From: Imperialibacter sp964351395
Lineage (GTDB): Bacteria; Bacteroidota; Bacteroidia; Cytophagales; Cyclobacteriaceae
Assembly (NCBI GenBank): GCA_964351395.1
Contig: CAYGOF010000001.1
Location: 1-64,000 of the forward strand
Direction: 5' to 3'
Length of the DNA: 64,000 bases
Shown here: piece after piece, positions 9,074 to 17,830 of the stretch
Numbering within the stretch: position 1 is the stretch's first letter
Layout of the letters: the number at the start of each line of letters is the position of its first letter
Position numbers and translations under genes: made by a program
The notes under the pieces: model-generated
Told to the model about the DNA's origin: nothing
The model's input: the letters and a program-made list of their open reading frames with translations, nothing else
The model's database searches: none

Positions 9074-10134
9074 GAAAGCACCCTGATTCTGGCGAAGATA
9101 TAGTCGAGGTCTTCTTTGTTGATCACCATTCTGTAGAAATCCGTGTCTCCCAATTGCTCTGGATTATATCCAGTTTGCTTAAGGTATTTTTCAGTTGTTT
9201 TTTTATCAAACCAATGGATGAGAGCAATATTGCCATTTTCGATCTCGAGGCAGGTTATTCCTCTTTTGCCAATCACGGTACCAGAATTGAATAGGCTGGG
9301 AATATGAAAAATGGTATGATAGAGATTCCCTATTTCTAGAAACGGAAGTTTTTTACCGTAAATAGCCTTTAGCTCCTTCTTATAAGCTTTAATACTCTTT
9401 AGTACAACTGACTCCTCACCTTCTTTTAGCCCCACCAGTTCTCGGCATAGCTGTTCAATTTTATACTTTAATCGCTCAGCCTTCGACAGTGATTCAAATA
9501 ACGGACGATGAGTATGACCAATCACTGATGCTATCTTATTGAATACCGAATAATTATAGACCCGCTTTTCGATTTTATATTGCTTTCTGCTGTCGTGGGC
9601 AACAGAGAAATTTTTGATTCTGAGTGGATTTGCAATGTACTTTAAGGTAAAACCAATCAACTTGTTGTTTCTTTGGTATTTTTTGGACGCCTGATGACCA
9701 TGAAAAATGAAAATGGGGTGCTCTTTGTAAATGAGCTTCACGGATTCATAGAGCTCATACTTGAAGGGCTGTTCAGGCTCATTTACCAATGTAAGGTCAT
9801 GATTACCTATTGTTTTGATGAAGAGGTTTTCTTTATTGATCTTGTCAAAAAGCTGATAAACCTCGCTCCACTGTTTGGCTATTTTCTTAAGTGAAAACCG
9901 CTGTAGTTCCTCGACATCTCCATTCAATACCATTGAATAATGCTTAGGGATATAGTAATCCTCTACAGCTTTAATAAAAAGTTTGGAATTAGGCAGGAAA
10001 TCATCTTTGGAGCTTCCATCACCCATGTGCAAATCGCTAAAAATGACAATCTTACTCTTCTTATTTATTGGGAAGGAAGCTGCTCTTTCAAACAGTTCAT
10101 CAAGGTTTTTATAAACAATCTTGGCTTCGTTCAT
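9070..10134 (-). CDS. Calcineurin-like metallophosphoesterase
   Basis: A 354-residue cytoplasmic phosphoesterase with the full binuclear metal set: SDLHMGDG (Asp34, His36), NGDVEE (Asp73), GNHD (Asn111, His112), FHGHQ (His145 or His147) and GHTHRP (His207, His209). The arrangement, with a helical insert between FHGHQ and GHTH, resembles the UDP-2,3-diacylglucosamine hydrolase-like branch, but substrate cannot be read from the sequence. No signal peptide. It is alone on its strand, convergent with the PKD lipoprotein, and its stop codon overlaps that gene's stop. Confidence 0.85.
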   Translation of the reverse strand: MNEAKIVYKNLDELFERAASFPINKKSKIVIFSDLHMGDGSSKDDFLPNSKLFIKAVEDYYIPKHYSMVLNGDVEELQRFSLKKIAKQWSEVYQLFDKINKENLFIKTIGNHDLTLVNEPEQPFKYELYESVKLIYKEHPIFIFHGHQASKKYQRNNKLIGFTLKYIANPLRIKNFSVAHDSRKQYKIEKRVYNYSVFNKIASVIGHTHRPLFESLSKAERLKYKIEQLCRELVGLKEGEESVVLKSIKAYKKELKAIYGKKLPFLEIGNLYHTIFHIPSLFNSGTVIGKRGITCLEIENGNIALIHWFDKKTTEKYLKQTGYNPEQLGDTDFYRMVINKEDLDYIFARIRVLS

Positions 10135-10361
10135 TTAGTGAGATCGCTATCAAGCGGGCAATTAAAAGTCTAATTTATAAAGGGACAAAGGGTCGAATTT
10201 AAATAATCATTAACCGAATGTTACCTCTTCTACTTTCGACCCATATCAGCCTTTAAACATGTAGTTGCTAGTTGCCGACAAGTTAAAAATAAAGCGCATC
10301 AGATTGCGGCATACTTTTCGCTAAATTGCATTATCCTGTTCCAATTTTTAAAGAAAGTATC

Positions 10362-13300
10362 ATGAGACCACTGATCTGCTTACTATTTTTTCTCTCTTCG
10401 CTAGCTGTAGAAGCGCAACTACCCAAGCTGGTAGTTCCGATAGGACACACAAATCCAGTCACCGGAATTGCGGTTGACCCGACGGGGAGCTACCTATATA
10501 GCATTGATGGAGGAGAAGAGATAACCGTTTGGGATGTTCGTACCAAAGCCGTTGTGTCGTTTCTTGAGGGACATAGCGCTGCTATAACCAGCATTGCGGC
10601 TTCCAAGGACGGAAAATACATAGCTACTTGCGATGCAAGCGGAAAAGTTGTGGTTCGCAATCAGCTAGATTGGAAAATTGGTGGCATGGGAGAAGCCGAA
10701 GGGAGTTTTAGTAAGATTCAATTTGATGCGACAGGAAAATTTTTGGGCGCTCTCTCTTCAACAGGTAAACTCACAGTGATTACTTCCAGCCAACCACAGG
10801 AGGCCTATACTATTGAAGTGAAGGAGAAAAAAATCACGAGCTTTGCCTGGAACGAAGCTGGTAAGCTGATGCTTGGCTTCGACGACGGAAGCCTTGGCAT
10901 TCGGCAGCAGAATGCCGAGGTTGCTACTATTGTTACCAGTTCTTCAAAAGCAATCACAGGAATTGTTCCAGGTATGGAAGAAAACTCCTGGGTGTGTGTG
11001 ACTGGAGACGGTGAAGTTTCCCGATTCAAAGACGGCGCCTTTGTTTCCCAAAACAAATCGCCACTTTCCAGGCTCATCTCAGTAACAGCTTCCAATGAAT
11101 TAATTGCTTTGAGCGGACGGGGCAGTGGTCCTAACCTGCACTTTTATCCTTTGGGAGGCGGAGAGGAAATAATAGGAAAGTTGCAAATCCCGGACGCCAT
11201 AGCGAACCAACTTTCGAAAGCCATTGGAATTCAAACAACCGCTTTCTCCTATAGTGGAGAGGAATTTTACCTGCCGGATTACGAGGGAGGCATTCATGCC
11301 TATGATCTCGCTACAGGAGACTACAAAGGTAGTTTCACGGGTTTGGCTTCAAAAATTCTTTCTCTTGCCATTAACAACGAAGGCACTCAGCTTGCAGTTG
11401 GAAGAAATAGCGGAGTGGTTCTATTCGACCTAACAGGAGCCAGCGCTCCCCGCCAATTGAAAAATGCCAATGAGCCTGTGATCGGGCTGGCCTTTGGCAC
11501 TAACCAAAACCTACTGGCAGGCGTACAGCAAAACGGGTTTGTAACAGCCTGGGACACAAAATACGATGCAGTTGTATATAGCAGGCCGACCGGTGAGCGG
11601 CTAACTTTTCCTTACATTGAGGTGACAGCTGATGATGAGCGAATCATCAAGAAAGTTGACAATGGCACAGGCATTTTTACGATCAAGAGTGGAAAGAAAC
11701 CCAAAGTGATCAAACTAAAGGAATCATATGACCAACGCCTGACCCCTGATGGTAAAATGCTATTGGCACAGGATGCATCGGATGGCATCACCTTCTATGA
11801 GACCGAGAATTTTAAAAAGCAATCAGCCATTAAAATCGCCGGACTCCAATATTTCGAGATAAGTGCTGACGGCAAATGGATCGGAGCTGTTGTTAAAAAT
11901 CAGGGAACAAGCCTGCAATTGATCGACCTGAAAAGCGGCAAATCAGTTAAGAAAATAGATGTTCCAGCTGCGAAGAGCATTACCAAACTTGCATTTGATC
12001 CAAGTGGGAATTTTCTGGTGACACTTTCCAATGTGATCAGTAAAGGGAGTAGCCAGGGCGACTATAGCATCACTTTTTGGGACCTGGAAAAGGGAGCTGA
12101 AGCCTTTCAGCTGAAAGGACATTCTGCGGCAGTATCGGGATTGGCCTTTAGCCAAACCGGGCAGATACTATTCTCCTCCGGCTTTGACGGTTTGATCAAG
12201 TGCTGGTCATTGGCAGATAAAAAGGAACTGGCTACCCTTACGCCACTTGACACCAATGACTGGGCTCTTGTAGGCTCCGATGGTTTATTTGATGCTTCAA
12301 GAGAAGCTATTTTGAAAATGCATTACTCAGTGGGCAAAGAGTCTATAGCATTGGAGCAAATGAAAGATAAGTTTTACGAGCCTTACCTGCTTCCCAAACT
12401 TCTGGGCTTCCACAAAGACCCGATCAGGCTATCACCAAAACTAGACGGATTTGATCTTTATCCTGAAATCAAACTCTCCCATCCTGAGCAAAACGCTGGA
12501 AAACTTGGCATTAACCTTAACGACCAGGGAGGTGGCATTGGCAGGATCGTCATTCTCATCAATGGAAAAGAAGTGATCAACGAGTCACGTTCTGTTGAAA
12601 CAACCACCGATGGTTTTGCGAGCTTCGACTATGGCATCGAAAACCACCCTTATATTAAGAAAGGAGGCCTGAACAAGATTACCGTCAAAGCCTATAACCA
12701 GGAAGGTTATTTGTCGAGCCCTGAGAAAAGTGTCTACCTGATCGACGAAAACGAAGCTGGCAGTGAAGTGCCATCAAAGGTATTTGGGGTTATTGCAGGC
12801 GTCTCCGATTACCAGGGGAGTGATATGGACTTGAAATATGCGGCCAAAGATGCTGAAGATTTCTATGACGCTATAAAGCTGAGTTCTGAGAGCAGATTTG
12901 GGGAGGAAAATGTAAGCATTAAACTTTTGTCCACACTGCCAGGCTACGACAAGCCGACCAAAGCCAACCTGGTATCAGAACTATCAAAAATCAAAAACGT
13001 CGCCACCTCCAACGACTATCTGGTGGTTTACCTGGCAGGACATGGAGTAGCCGATAAAGGTGAAAATGCTGACTTCTACTACCTGACATCCGAGGCATCG
13101 AGTATGGACGTGAGTGGAAACAAGGAACGTGGCAACTATTCTTTGTCAAGTAAAGAGATCGGCAAACTTATCATGGAGGTGCCCACGATCAGGCAGGTCT
13201 TGATTATAGATGCTTGCCACTCCGGACAGCTAGCACAAAACCTGAGCGGCAGCAGCTTTACCATGAGCTCGGAAGAAGCCAGGGCCCTTGAAACCTTGAA

Positions 13301-13925
13301 AGATCGCACAGGGCTTTACATAATAGCAGGGTCGGCAGCAGATGCCGTAAGCTATGAAGCGTCAGCTTTCGACCAGGGTTTGCTCACTTACTCCTTGCTA
13401 TATGGAATGAAAGGGCCTGCTCTGAGGGAAGACAGGTATATTGACATCATTAACCTGTTCAATTTTGCTTCTCAAAAGGTACCTGAGCTGGCTTCGGAGA
13501 TAGGAGGTATTCAGAAGCCTGAGGTGAGGGTACCCAACGATTTGAACTCTTTTGATATTGGAGAATTAAATAACGAGCAACGAAAGCAAATATCGCTGAA
13601 GGCCAATCGACCTGCTGTAGCTTCCTCCCTATTTCAAAACGAAGCTTCGTTTATGGACGACCTACAACTAGGAGAACTGATTGACCAGCGTCTGAAAAAA
13701 ATGGAAGGTCAAAACAGTGAAGCCGGTGTGATGTTCGTCGATTTGAAAACCTTTCCTGAAGCTTATGTGATACGAGGAAGGTATACTGAAGAAGGTGAAA
13801 CAATCTCTGCGGTCGGTGCCGTTTTTCAGGGCAAGAAGAAAATTGCTGACCTGGAAGTTAAATCAAACGACGCCAACCAACTCGCTGACCTCATTCTAAC
13901 CAAAGCACAGGAATCGATTAAATAA
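10362..13925 (+). CDS. Exported WD40-repeat protein with C-terminal caspase-like (peptidase C14) domain
   Basis: The ATG at 10362 starts a clear signal peptide, MRPLICLLFFLSSLAVEAQ, so I prefer it to the in-frame ATG at 10326. The mature protein (about 1,170 residues) has a long N-terminal WD40 propeller region, roughly residues 20-640, with repeats such as HTNPVTGIAVDPTGSYLYS, ITVWD and GHSAAVSGLAFSQTGQILFSSG. A beta-sandwich linker follows. The caspase fold begins near residue 806 (VFGVIAGVSDYQ); the catalytic dyad is His894 in YLAGHGV and Cys952 in IDACHSGQ. The last 180 residues are unassigned. Such fusions are known in Bacteroidota and cyanobacteria, but substrate and role are unknown. 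It stands alone, with no adjacent inhibitor or secretion gene. Confidence 0.88.
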   Translation: MRPLICLLFFLSSLAVEAQLPKLVVPIGHTNPVTGIAVDPTGSYLYSIDGGEEITVWDVRTKAVVSFLEGHSAAITSIAASKDGKYIATCDASGKVVVRNQLDWKIGGMGEAEGSFSKIQFDATGKFLGALSSTGKLTVITSSQPQEAYTIEVKEKKITSFAWNEAGKLMLGFDDGSLGIRQQNAEVATIVTSSSKAITGIVPGMEENSWVCVTGDGEVSRFKDGAFVSQNKSPLSRLISVTASNELIALSGRGSGPNLHFYPLGGGEEIIGKLQIPDAIANQLSKAIGIQTTAFSYSGEEFYLPDYEGGIHAYDLATGDYKGSFTGLASKILSLAINNEGTQLAVGRNSGVVLFDLTGASAPRQLKNANEPVIGLAFGTNQNLLAGVQQNGFVTAWDTKYDAVVYSRPTGERLTFPYIEVTADDERIIKKVDNGTGIFTIKSGKKPKVIKLKESYDQRLTPDGKMLLAQDASDGITFYETENFKKQSAIKIAGLQYFEISADGKWIGAVVKNQGTSLQLIDLKSGKSVKKIDVPAAKSITKLAFDPSGNFLVTLSNVISKGSSQGDYSITFWDLEKGAEAFQLKGHSAAVSGLAFSQTGQILFSSGFDGLIKCWSLADKKELATLTPLDTNDWALVGSDGLFDASREAILKMHYSVGKESIALEQMKDKFYEPYLLPKLLGFHKDPIRLSPKLDGFDLYPEIKLSHPEQNAGKLGINLNDQGGGIGRIVILINGKEVINESRSVETTTDGFASFDYGIENHPYIKKGGLNKITVKAYNQEGYLSSPEKSVYLIDENEAGSEVPSKVFGVIAGVSDYQGSDMDLKYAAKDAEDFYDAIKLSSESRFGEENVSIKLLSTLPGYDKPTKANLVSELSKIKNVATSNDYLVVYLAGHGVADKGENADFYYLTSEASSMDVSGNKERGNYSLSSKEIGKLIMEVPTIRQVLIIDACHSGQLAQNLSGSSFTMSSEEARALETLKDRTGLYIIAGSAADAVSYEASAFDQGLLTYSLLYGMKGPALREDRYIDIINLFNFASQKVPELASEIGGIQKPEVRVPNDLNSFDIGELNNEQRKQISLKANRPAVASSLFQNEASFMDDLQLGELIDQRLKKMEGQNSEAGVMFVDLKTFPEAYVIRGRYTEEGETISAVGAVFQGKKKIADLEVKSNDANQLADLILTKAQESIK

Positions 13926-13932
13926 GGAAAGA

Positions 13933-14160
13933 TTAGTTACAAATAGTGCAAGTTCCTCCTTCGGCTCTTTCGCAATCCGTTTGGGTGGCATAGCAAGAAC
14001 TTGCTCCCGCCTTGGACCAAGGACTAGCTGCGGTACAGCCACTACAGGTTGGGTTTTCATCCTCTGACCCGCATGCCGAAAAAACAAGTAGGCCTGTAAT
14101 CAATAGCGACAAACTTAGGGATGAGAGAGTAAATCGTAGGTTTAAAAAGTTGGTTTTCAT
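13933..14160 (-). CDS. Small cysteine-rich lipoprotein, function unknown
   Basis: A 75-residue product starting at the ATG at 14160, MKTNFLNLRFTLSS..., with a long hydrophobic signal ending LLVFSAC (lipobox). A longer reading from 14265 would bury this signal, so I reject it. The mature part of about 45 residues has seven cysteines including CSGC and CTIC, probably forming disulfides or a metal site. I do not recognise a family. It is convergent with the WD40-caspase gene, with their stop codons 7 bp apart, and divergent from the sugar operon. Confidence 0.6.
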   Translation of the reverse strand: MKTNFLNLRFTLSSLSLSLLITGLLVFSACGSEDENPTCSGCTAASPWSKAGASSCYATQTDCERAEGGTCTICN

Positions 14161-14329
14161 ACAATTAGTTGATGTGGCTAATATAACGAAACGCTTTAAA
14201 TTAGTTAATTCCTTTCGGAAAGTCCTGTTTTTCTTCCCCCTTTCCATTCTATGTCGCCTTTCCACAAAATTTCAAGGGTTTTCAACAATATACTTATTAA
14301 ATTAAGGTCTACCCTAATTTTAACTACCA

Positions 14330-15178
14330 ATGAGAAATGCATTTAGTAAGACAAACCTTTTTTTGTCGATATTCCTTCAGCTCTTTTTCGTGTTTACCCT
14401 GTCAGCTCAGGAAATAGGCCTGCAGCTCTACAGCCTACGAGAGCAATTCAAAACCGACGTTCCCGGCACACTGACTTTGATCAATCAAATGGGCATCAAA
14501 GAAATAGAAGGGGGAGACACCTACGGAATGGAAGAGTCGGCCTTCAAAGGCCTTCTTAAAGAGAATAAACTTAAGACAATATCAATTGGGGCAGATTTCG
14601 GAGAGCTAAGGGGAGATTTGCAGCCAATTATACAGAAAGCCAGGTCGTTCGGAGCAAAGTATGTAGTTACTTTCTGGATTCCACACAAAGGAGACGACTT
14701 TACGTTTGCTGATGTGAAAGAGGCAGCGAGTGTCTTTAACCAGGCTGGTAAAGTATTTGCCGAAAATGGCCTGACTTTCTGCTATCATCCGCACGGATAT
14801 GAATTCCGACCACATGATAGTGGTACCCTGTTCGATTACCTGATGAAAAATACCGATCCAAAATATGTAAGCTTCGAAATGGACGTGTTTTGGGTGAAAC
14901 ATCCAGGCCAGGATCCTGTAGCGCTTTTAAATAAATATCCGGGACGTTTCAAGTTGATGCATCTGAAGGACCGAGCAAATGGGACTGAAGGGAATCAGTT
15001 TGGTCGGGCGGATGTAGAAAGCAATGTGGTACTGGGGACCGGAGATGTAGGTATTGCGGACATCATGCGAGCTGCCAAGAAAGTGGGGGTAAAGCATTAC
15101 TTCATTGAAGACGAATCGTCGAGGTCAGTCGAGCAAATCCCTCAAAGTCTCAATTTTTTGAATTCCATTAAGTACTGA
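14330..15178 (+). CDS. Exported sugar phosphate isomerase/epimerase-like TIM-barrel protein
   Basis: A 282-residue protein with signal peptide (MRNAFSKTNLFLSIFLQLFF... cut after LSAQ). The mature part is a xylose-isomerase-like TIM barrel starting EIGLQLYSLREQF, with metal-site segments FCYHPHGYEF, SFEMDVFWVKH, LMHLKD and HYFIEDE giving the usual Glu/Asp/His ligands. It is one of the many exported AP-endonuclease-2-type isomerases that Cytophagales use in sugar breakdown in the periplasm. First gene of a five-gene operon (to 18718); it is followed 48 bp later by the OMPDC-family gene. Substrate unknown. Confidence 0.85.
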   Translation: MRNAFSKTNLFLSIFLQLFFVFTLSAQEIGLQLYSLREQFKTDVPGTLTLINQMGIKEIEGGDTYGMEESAFKGLLKENKLKTISIGADFGELRGDLQPIIQKARSFGAKYVVTFWIPHKGDDFTFADVKEAASVFNQAGKVFAENGLTFCYHPHGYEFRPHDSGTLFDYLMKNTDPKYVSFEMDVFWVKHPGQDPVALLNKYPGRFKLMHLKDRANGTEGNQFGRADVESNVVLGTGDVGIADIMRAAKKVGVKHYFIEDESSRSVEQIPQSLNFLNSIKY

Positions 15179-15226
15179 TCCTTGTCATGAGAATTAATCC
15201 CACTAAGGAAAGGCAAACTGATTCTT

Positions 15227-15934
15227 ATGAAACCCATTGTTCAAATTTCACTTGATCTTACCAATATCGACGAAGCGCTGGAAACGGCGGCGATGGGGCT
15301 CCGGGCCGGCGTCGACTGGTTGGAAGCAGGTACCCCGCTTATACTCGCTGAAGGTCTGCATGGGGTTAAAAAGCTCAGGGAAGCATTCCCAAAAGTACCG
15401 ATCGTGGCCGACCTCAAAACCATGGACGGTGGCTACCTGGAAGCTGAAATGATGGCCAAGGCTGGTGCTACGCAAGTAGTGGTAATGGCAAGAGCACATG
15501 CTGAAACCATCAAATGTGTGGTAAAAGCGGGCAAAGATTTTGGCGTGGAGGTCATGGGGGATAATCTTGGCTGTCCCGACATGATTGATGGCGCGAGGTG
15601 GCTTGAGGACCTTGGGTGCGATTATATCGTTCACCATATTGGGTATGACGAACGCCGTGGCATTGCTGCAGCGGGTCAGCGAATGCCAAGTCCGCTAGAC
15701 CAGCTTAGAGAAGTAGTAAATGCTGTGAGTATTCCGGTGCAAGCGGTGGGCGGATTAAGCCTTGAGCAAGCGATCAGATGTCCCGAATTCGGGGCACCAC
15801 TTGTTGTCCTGGGAGCACCATTAACTATCGATGCTGAAGCCTTCAAAACTGCTAATGGCAATCTGGAAGACTCACTGAGAATGATTTGCGAAAAAGTGCA
15901 CGCCTACGGCGACGTGGCGATTGGGAAGTCTTAA
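15227..15934 (+). CDS. OMP decarboxylase superfamily enzyme (3-hexulose-6-phosphate synthase / 3-keto-L-gulonate-6-phosphate decarboxylase type)
   Basis: A 235-residue TIM-barrel enzyme. The superfamily triad Asp62, Lys64, Asp67 is present in VADLKTMDGG, and the phosphate-binding end is QAVGGLS and VVLGAPLT. This branch contains hexulose-6-phosphate synthase and ketogulonate-6-phosphate decarboxylase; the two share the motif and cannot be told apart safely by eye. No phosphohexuloisomerase gene is adjacent, so formaldehyde fixation is less likely than decarboxylation or aldol cleavage of a sugar-acid phosphate. Second gene of the 14.3-18.7 kb operon. Start chosen for full length of the first strand PIVQISLDL. 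Confidence 0.8.
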   Translation: MKPIVQISLDLTNIDEALETAAMGLRAGVDWLEAGTPLILAEGLHGVKKLREAFPKVPIVADLKTMDGGYLEAEMMAKAGATQVVVMARAHAETIKCVVKAGKDFGVEVMGDNLGCPDMIDGARWLEDLGCDYIVHHIGYDERRGIAAAGQRMPSPLDQLREVVNAVSIPVQAVGGLSLEQAIRCPEFGAPLVVLGAPLTIDAEAFKTANGNLEDSLRMICEKVHAYGDVAIGKS

Positions 15935-15994
15935 AATAAGGTTTTAAAAAGTGATTTATTGACCAACAAAATCCTACTTAAATAAAGTATAGCG

Positions 15995-17020
15995 ATGAAA
16001 TCTGCAGCGGTAGTCAATTATTCAGAAGTCAAAGGTTCAGTAGAAATTAGGGAGGTAGAGCAACCCTTGGTTGGTGACGATGAAGTATTATTAGAAGTGG
16101 CCAATGTAGGGGTTTGTGGAAGCGATCTGCATCAGTGGACCTCGGACCATAGCTGGGCAGTCAACTACCCAGTAGTGCTGGGCCATGAATTTGGCGGACA
16201 CATTGCTGGTCTGGGGAAAGGAGTCAAAGGCTGGAAAGAAGGAGATCGGGTGGTGAGCGAAACAGCCGCTGTCATCGACCCAGATAATCCCATGTCGAGG
16301 CGTGGTTTTTATAACCTGGACCCCAACAGAAAAGGCTTTGGCTACGGGGTGAATGGAGCGATGACAAAATATGTCAAAGTGCCTGCCCGTTGCCTTCATA
16401 CCGTGCCGGCGGAATTATCCTTTGAAGAAGCCTGTCTGACCGAGCCATGTTGTGTAGCTTACAATGCAGTGGTAGAAAACAGCAGGCTGAAACCCGGTGA
16501 CCGCGTCGTTGTTATTGGTCCTGGCACCATAGGCATTCTAAGTGCTGCAGTAGCGAAACTTTGCGGCGCAGACGTAGCCATCATAGGTTTACCTGCCGAC
16601 AAAAAACGCCTTGAAATAGCCAAACAATATGGCCTTGAAACCATTGTGGGGGATGCTTCAGAATGGGCCCGCACAACCGATGGTCTTGGTGCCGACTGCG
16701 TGATAGATGCGGCCGGTGTTAGTGACTCTCTAAAAATAGCCATGGATCTCGTTCGCCCGAAAGGGCAAATAACAAAAGTAGGCTGGGGGCCAACGCCGCT
16801 CGGTTTTTCGATTGATCCTATCGTGCAAAAAAATGTAACACTGCAAGGTAGCTTCAGTCACAACTGGCCCGTCTGGGAAAGGGTGATCGCCTTACTTGCC
16901 AGCGGGTCTCTAGATGTAAAGCCTATCATCGGCGGAGTTTGGCCAGTCACCAGTTGGTTGGAGGCGTTTGAGAAAATGCACCACCACGACATCGTCAAAA
17001 GCGTGCTGAAACCTGTATAA
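15995..17020 (+). CDS. Zinc-type medium-chain alcohol/polyol dehydrogenase lacking the structural-zinc cysteines
   Basis: A 341-residue MDR dehydrogenase, NAD(P)-dependent, acting on a polyol or sugar acid. Catalytic zinc ligands are Cys41 (GVCGSD) and His64-Glu65 (LGHEFGGH); the Rossmann motif is GPGTIG at 175-180. The loop that normally holds four structural-zinc cysteines (around residues 90-118, ending NRKGFGYGVNG) has none, as in some sorbitol dehydrogenases. It lies 60 bp after the OMPDC-family gene and 2 bp before the SDR gene, so coupling with the SDR is strong. Exact substrate unknown; L-threonine dehydrogenase is an alternative but lacks an adjacent partner kbl. Confidence 0.85.
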   Translation: MKSAAVVNYSEVKGSVEIREVEQPLVGDDEVLLEVANVGVCGSDLHQWTSDHSWAVNYPVVLGHEFGGHIAGLGKGVKGWKEGDRVVSETAAVIDPDNPMSRRGFYNLDPNRKGFGYGVNGAMTKYVKVPARCLHTVPAELSFEEACLTEPCCVAYNAVVENSRLKPGDRVVVIGPGTIGILSAAVAKLCGADVAIIGLPADKKRLEIAKQYGLETIVGDASEWARTTDGLGADCVIDAAGVSDSLKIAMDLVRPKGQITKVGWGPTPLGFSIDPIVQKNVTLQGSFSHNWPVWERVIALLASGSLDVKPIIGGVWPVTSWLEAFEKMHHHDIVKSVLKPV

Positions 17021-17022
17021 CC

Positions 17023-17826
17023 ATGAGACTTGAAAACAAAGTAATTATCATCACCGGCAGCACCACTGGCATTGGTAAGGCCATTGCCCTGCGATGTGTG
17101 GCCGAAGGTGCTTCAGTCATACTAAACGGCTTAGAGAAGGAATGGGGCGAAGCCGTACTAAAATCCATTGGGAAAGATCATGCCAGGCTTCATGTAGAAG
17201 ACATCAGCAAAGACGGAGCCCCAAAGCGGCTGGTTGATCTGGCTATTGAATCGTTTGGCAGGCTGGATGCAGTGGTCAACAACGCCGCAACTGTGGTGTC
17301 TTCCAATCTGCACACGACAGATCTAGATTTCCTTAGAAAAGTGATGGAGGTGAATACTGTCGCTCCATTCGCATTGATCAAAGCTGCATTGCCTGAGCTC
17401 AGAGTCAATAGAGGATGCGTGTTAAACATAGGGTCAGTGAATGCATGGAGTGGAGAGCCCAATTTGCTTGCCTACAGCATGTCAAAAGGTGCTCTCATGA
17501 CCATGACGAGGAATCTTGGCGATACACTTCACCGGGAAGATGGTGTGAGAGTGAATCAGATCAACCCAGGCTGGGTGTTAACCGAAACAGAAACCATTCG
17601 CAAACGGGAACATGGTCTTGCCGACGACTGGTACAAAGACCTGCCCGACGTATATGCACCCGCGGGACGAATTCTAGCTCCTGCTGAAATTGCCGCAGCT
17701 GCAGTTTATTGGCTTGCCGATGAAAGTGGCCCTATCAGCGGTCAAGTAATAGACCTGGAGCAATACCCATTGATGGGCAGAAATCCACCCAAAGATACCA
17801 CCACCATTAAGACAAAGAAAAAATAG
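17023..17826 (+). CDS. SDR family oxidoreductase
   Basis: A 267-residue classical short-chain dehydrogenase. Cofactor motif TGSTTGIG at 11-18, NNAA at 86-89, catalytic Ser138, Tyr151 and Lys155 (SVNAWSG and YSMSKG). NAD(P)-dependent reduction or oxidation of a hydroxy or keto group. It starts 2 bp after the MDR dehydrogenase and ends 4 bp before the next isomerase, so it belongs to the same operon and presumably performs a second redox step on the same substrate. C-terminal Lys-rich tail (TTTIKTKKK) is unusual but short. Confidence 0.88.
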   Translation: MRLENKVIIITGSTTGIGKAIALRCVAEGASVILNGLEKEWGEAVLKSIGKDHARLHVEDISKDGAPKRLVDLAIESFGRLDAVVNNAATVVSSNLHTTDLDFLRKVMEVNTVAPFALIKAALPELRVNRGCVLNIGSVNAWSGEPNLLAYSMSKGALMTMTRNLGDTLHREDGVRVNQINPGWVLTETETIRKREHGLADDWYKDLPDVYAPAGRILAPAEIAAAAVYWLADESGPISGQVIDLEQYPLMGRNPPKDTTTIKTKKK

Positions 17827-17830
17827 ACTG

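Noticed and set aside
14161..14265. Longer start (14265) for the small Cys-rich lipoprotein
   Set aside because: It would place 35 polar residues before the lipoprotein signal.
15227..15934. Ribulose monophosphate pathway (hexulose-phosphate synthase) for certain
   Set aside because: No phosphohexuloisomerase is adjacent, so the specific reaction is not assigned.
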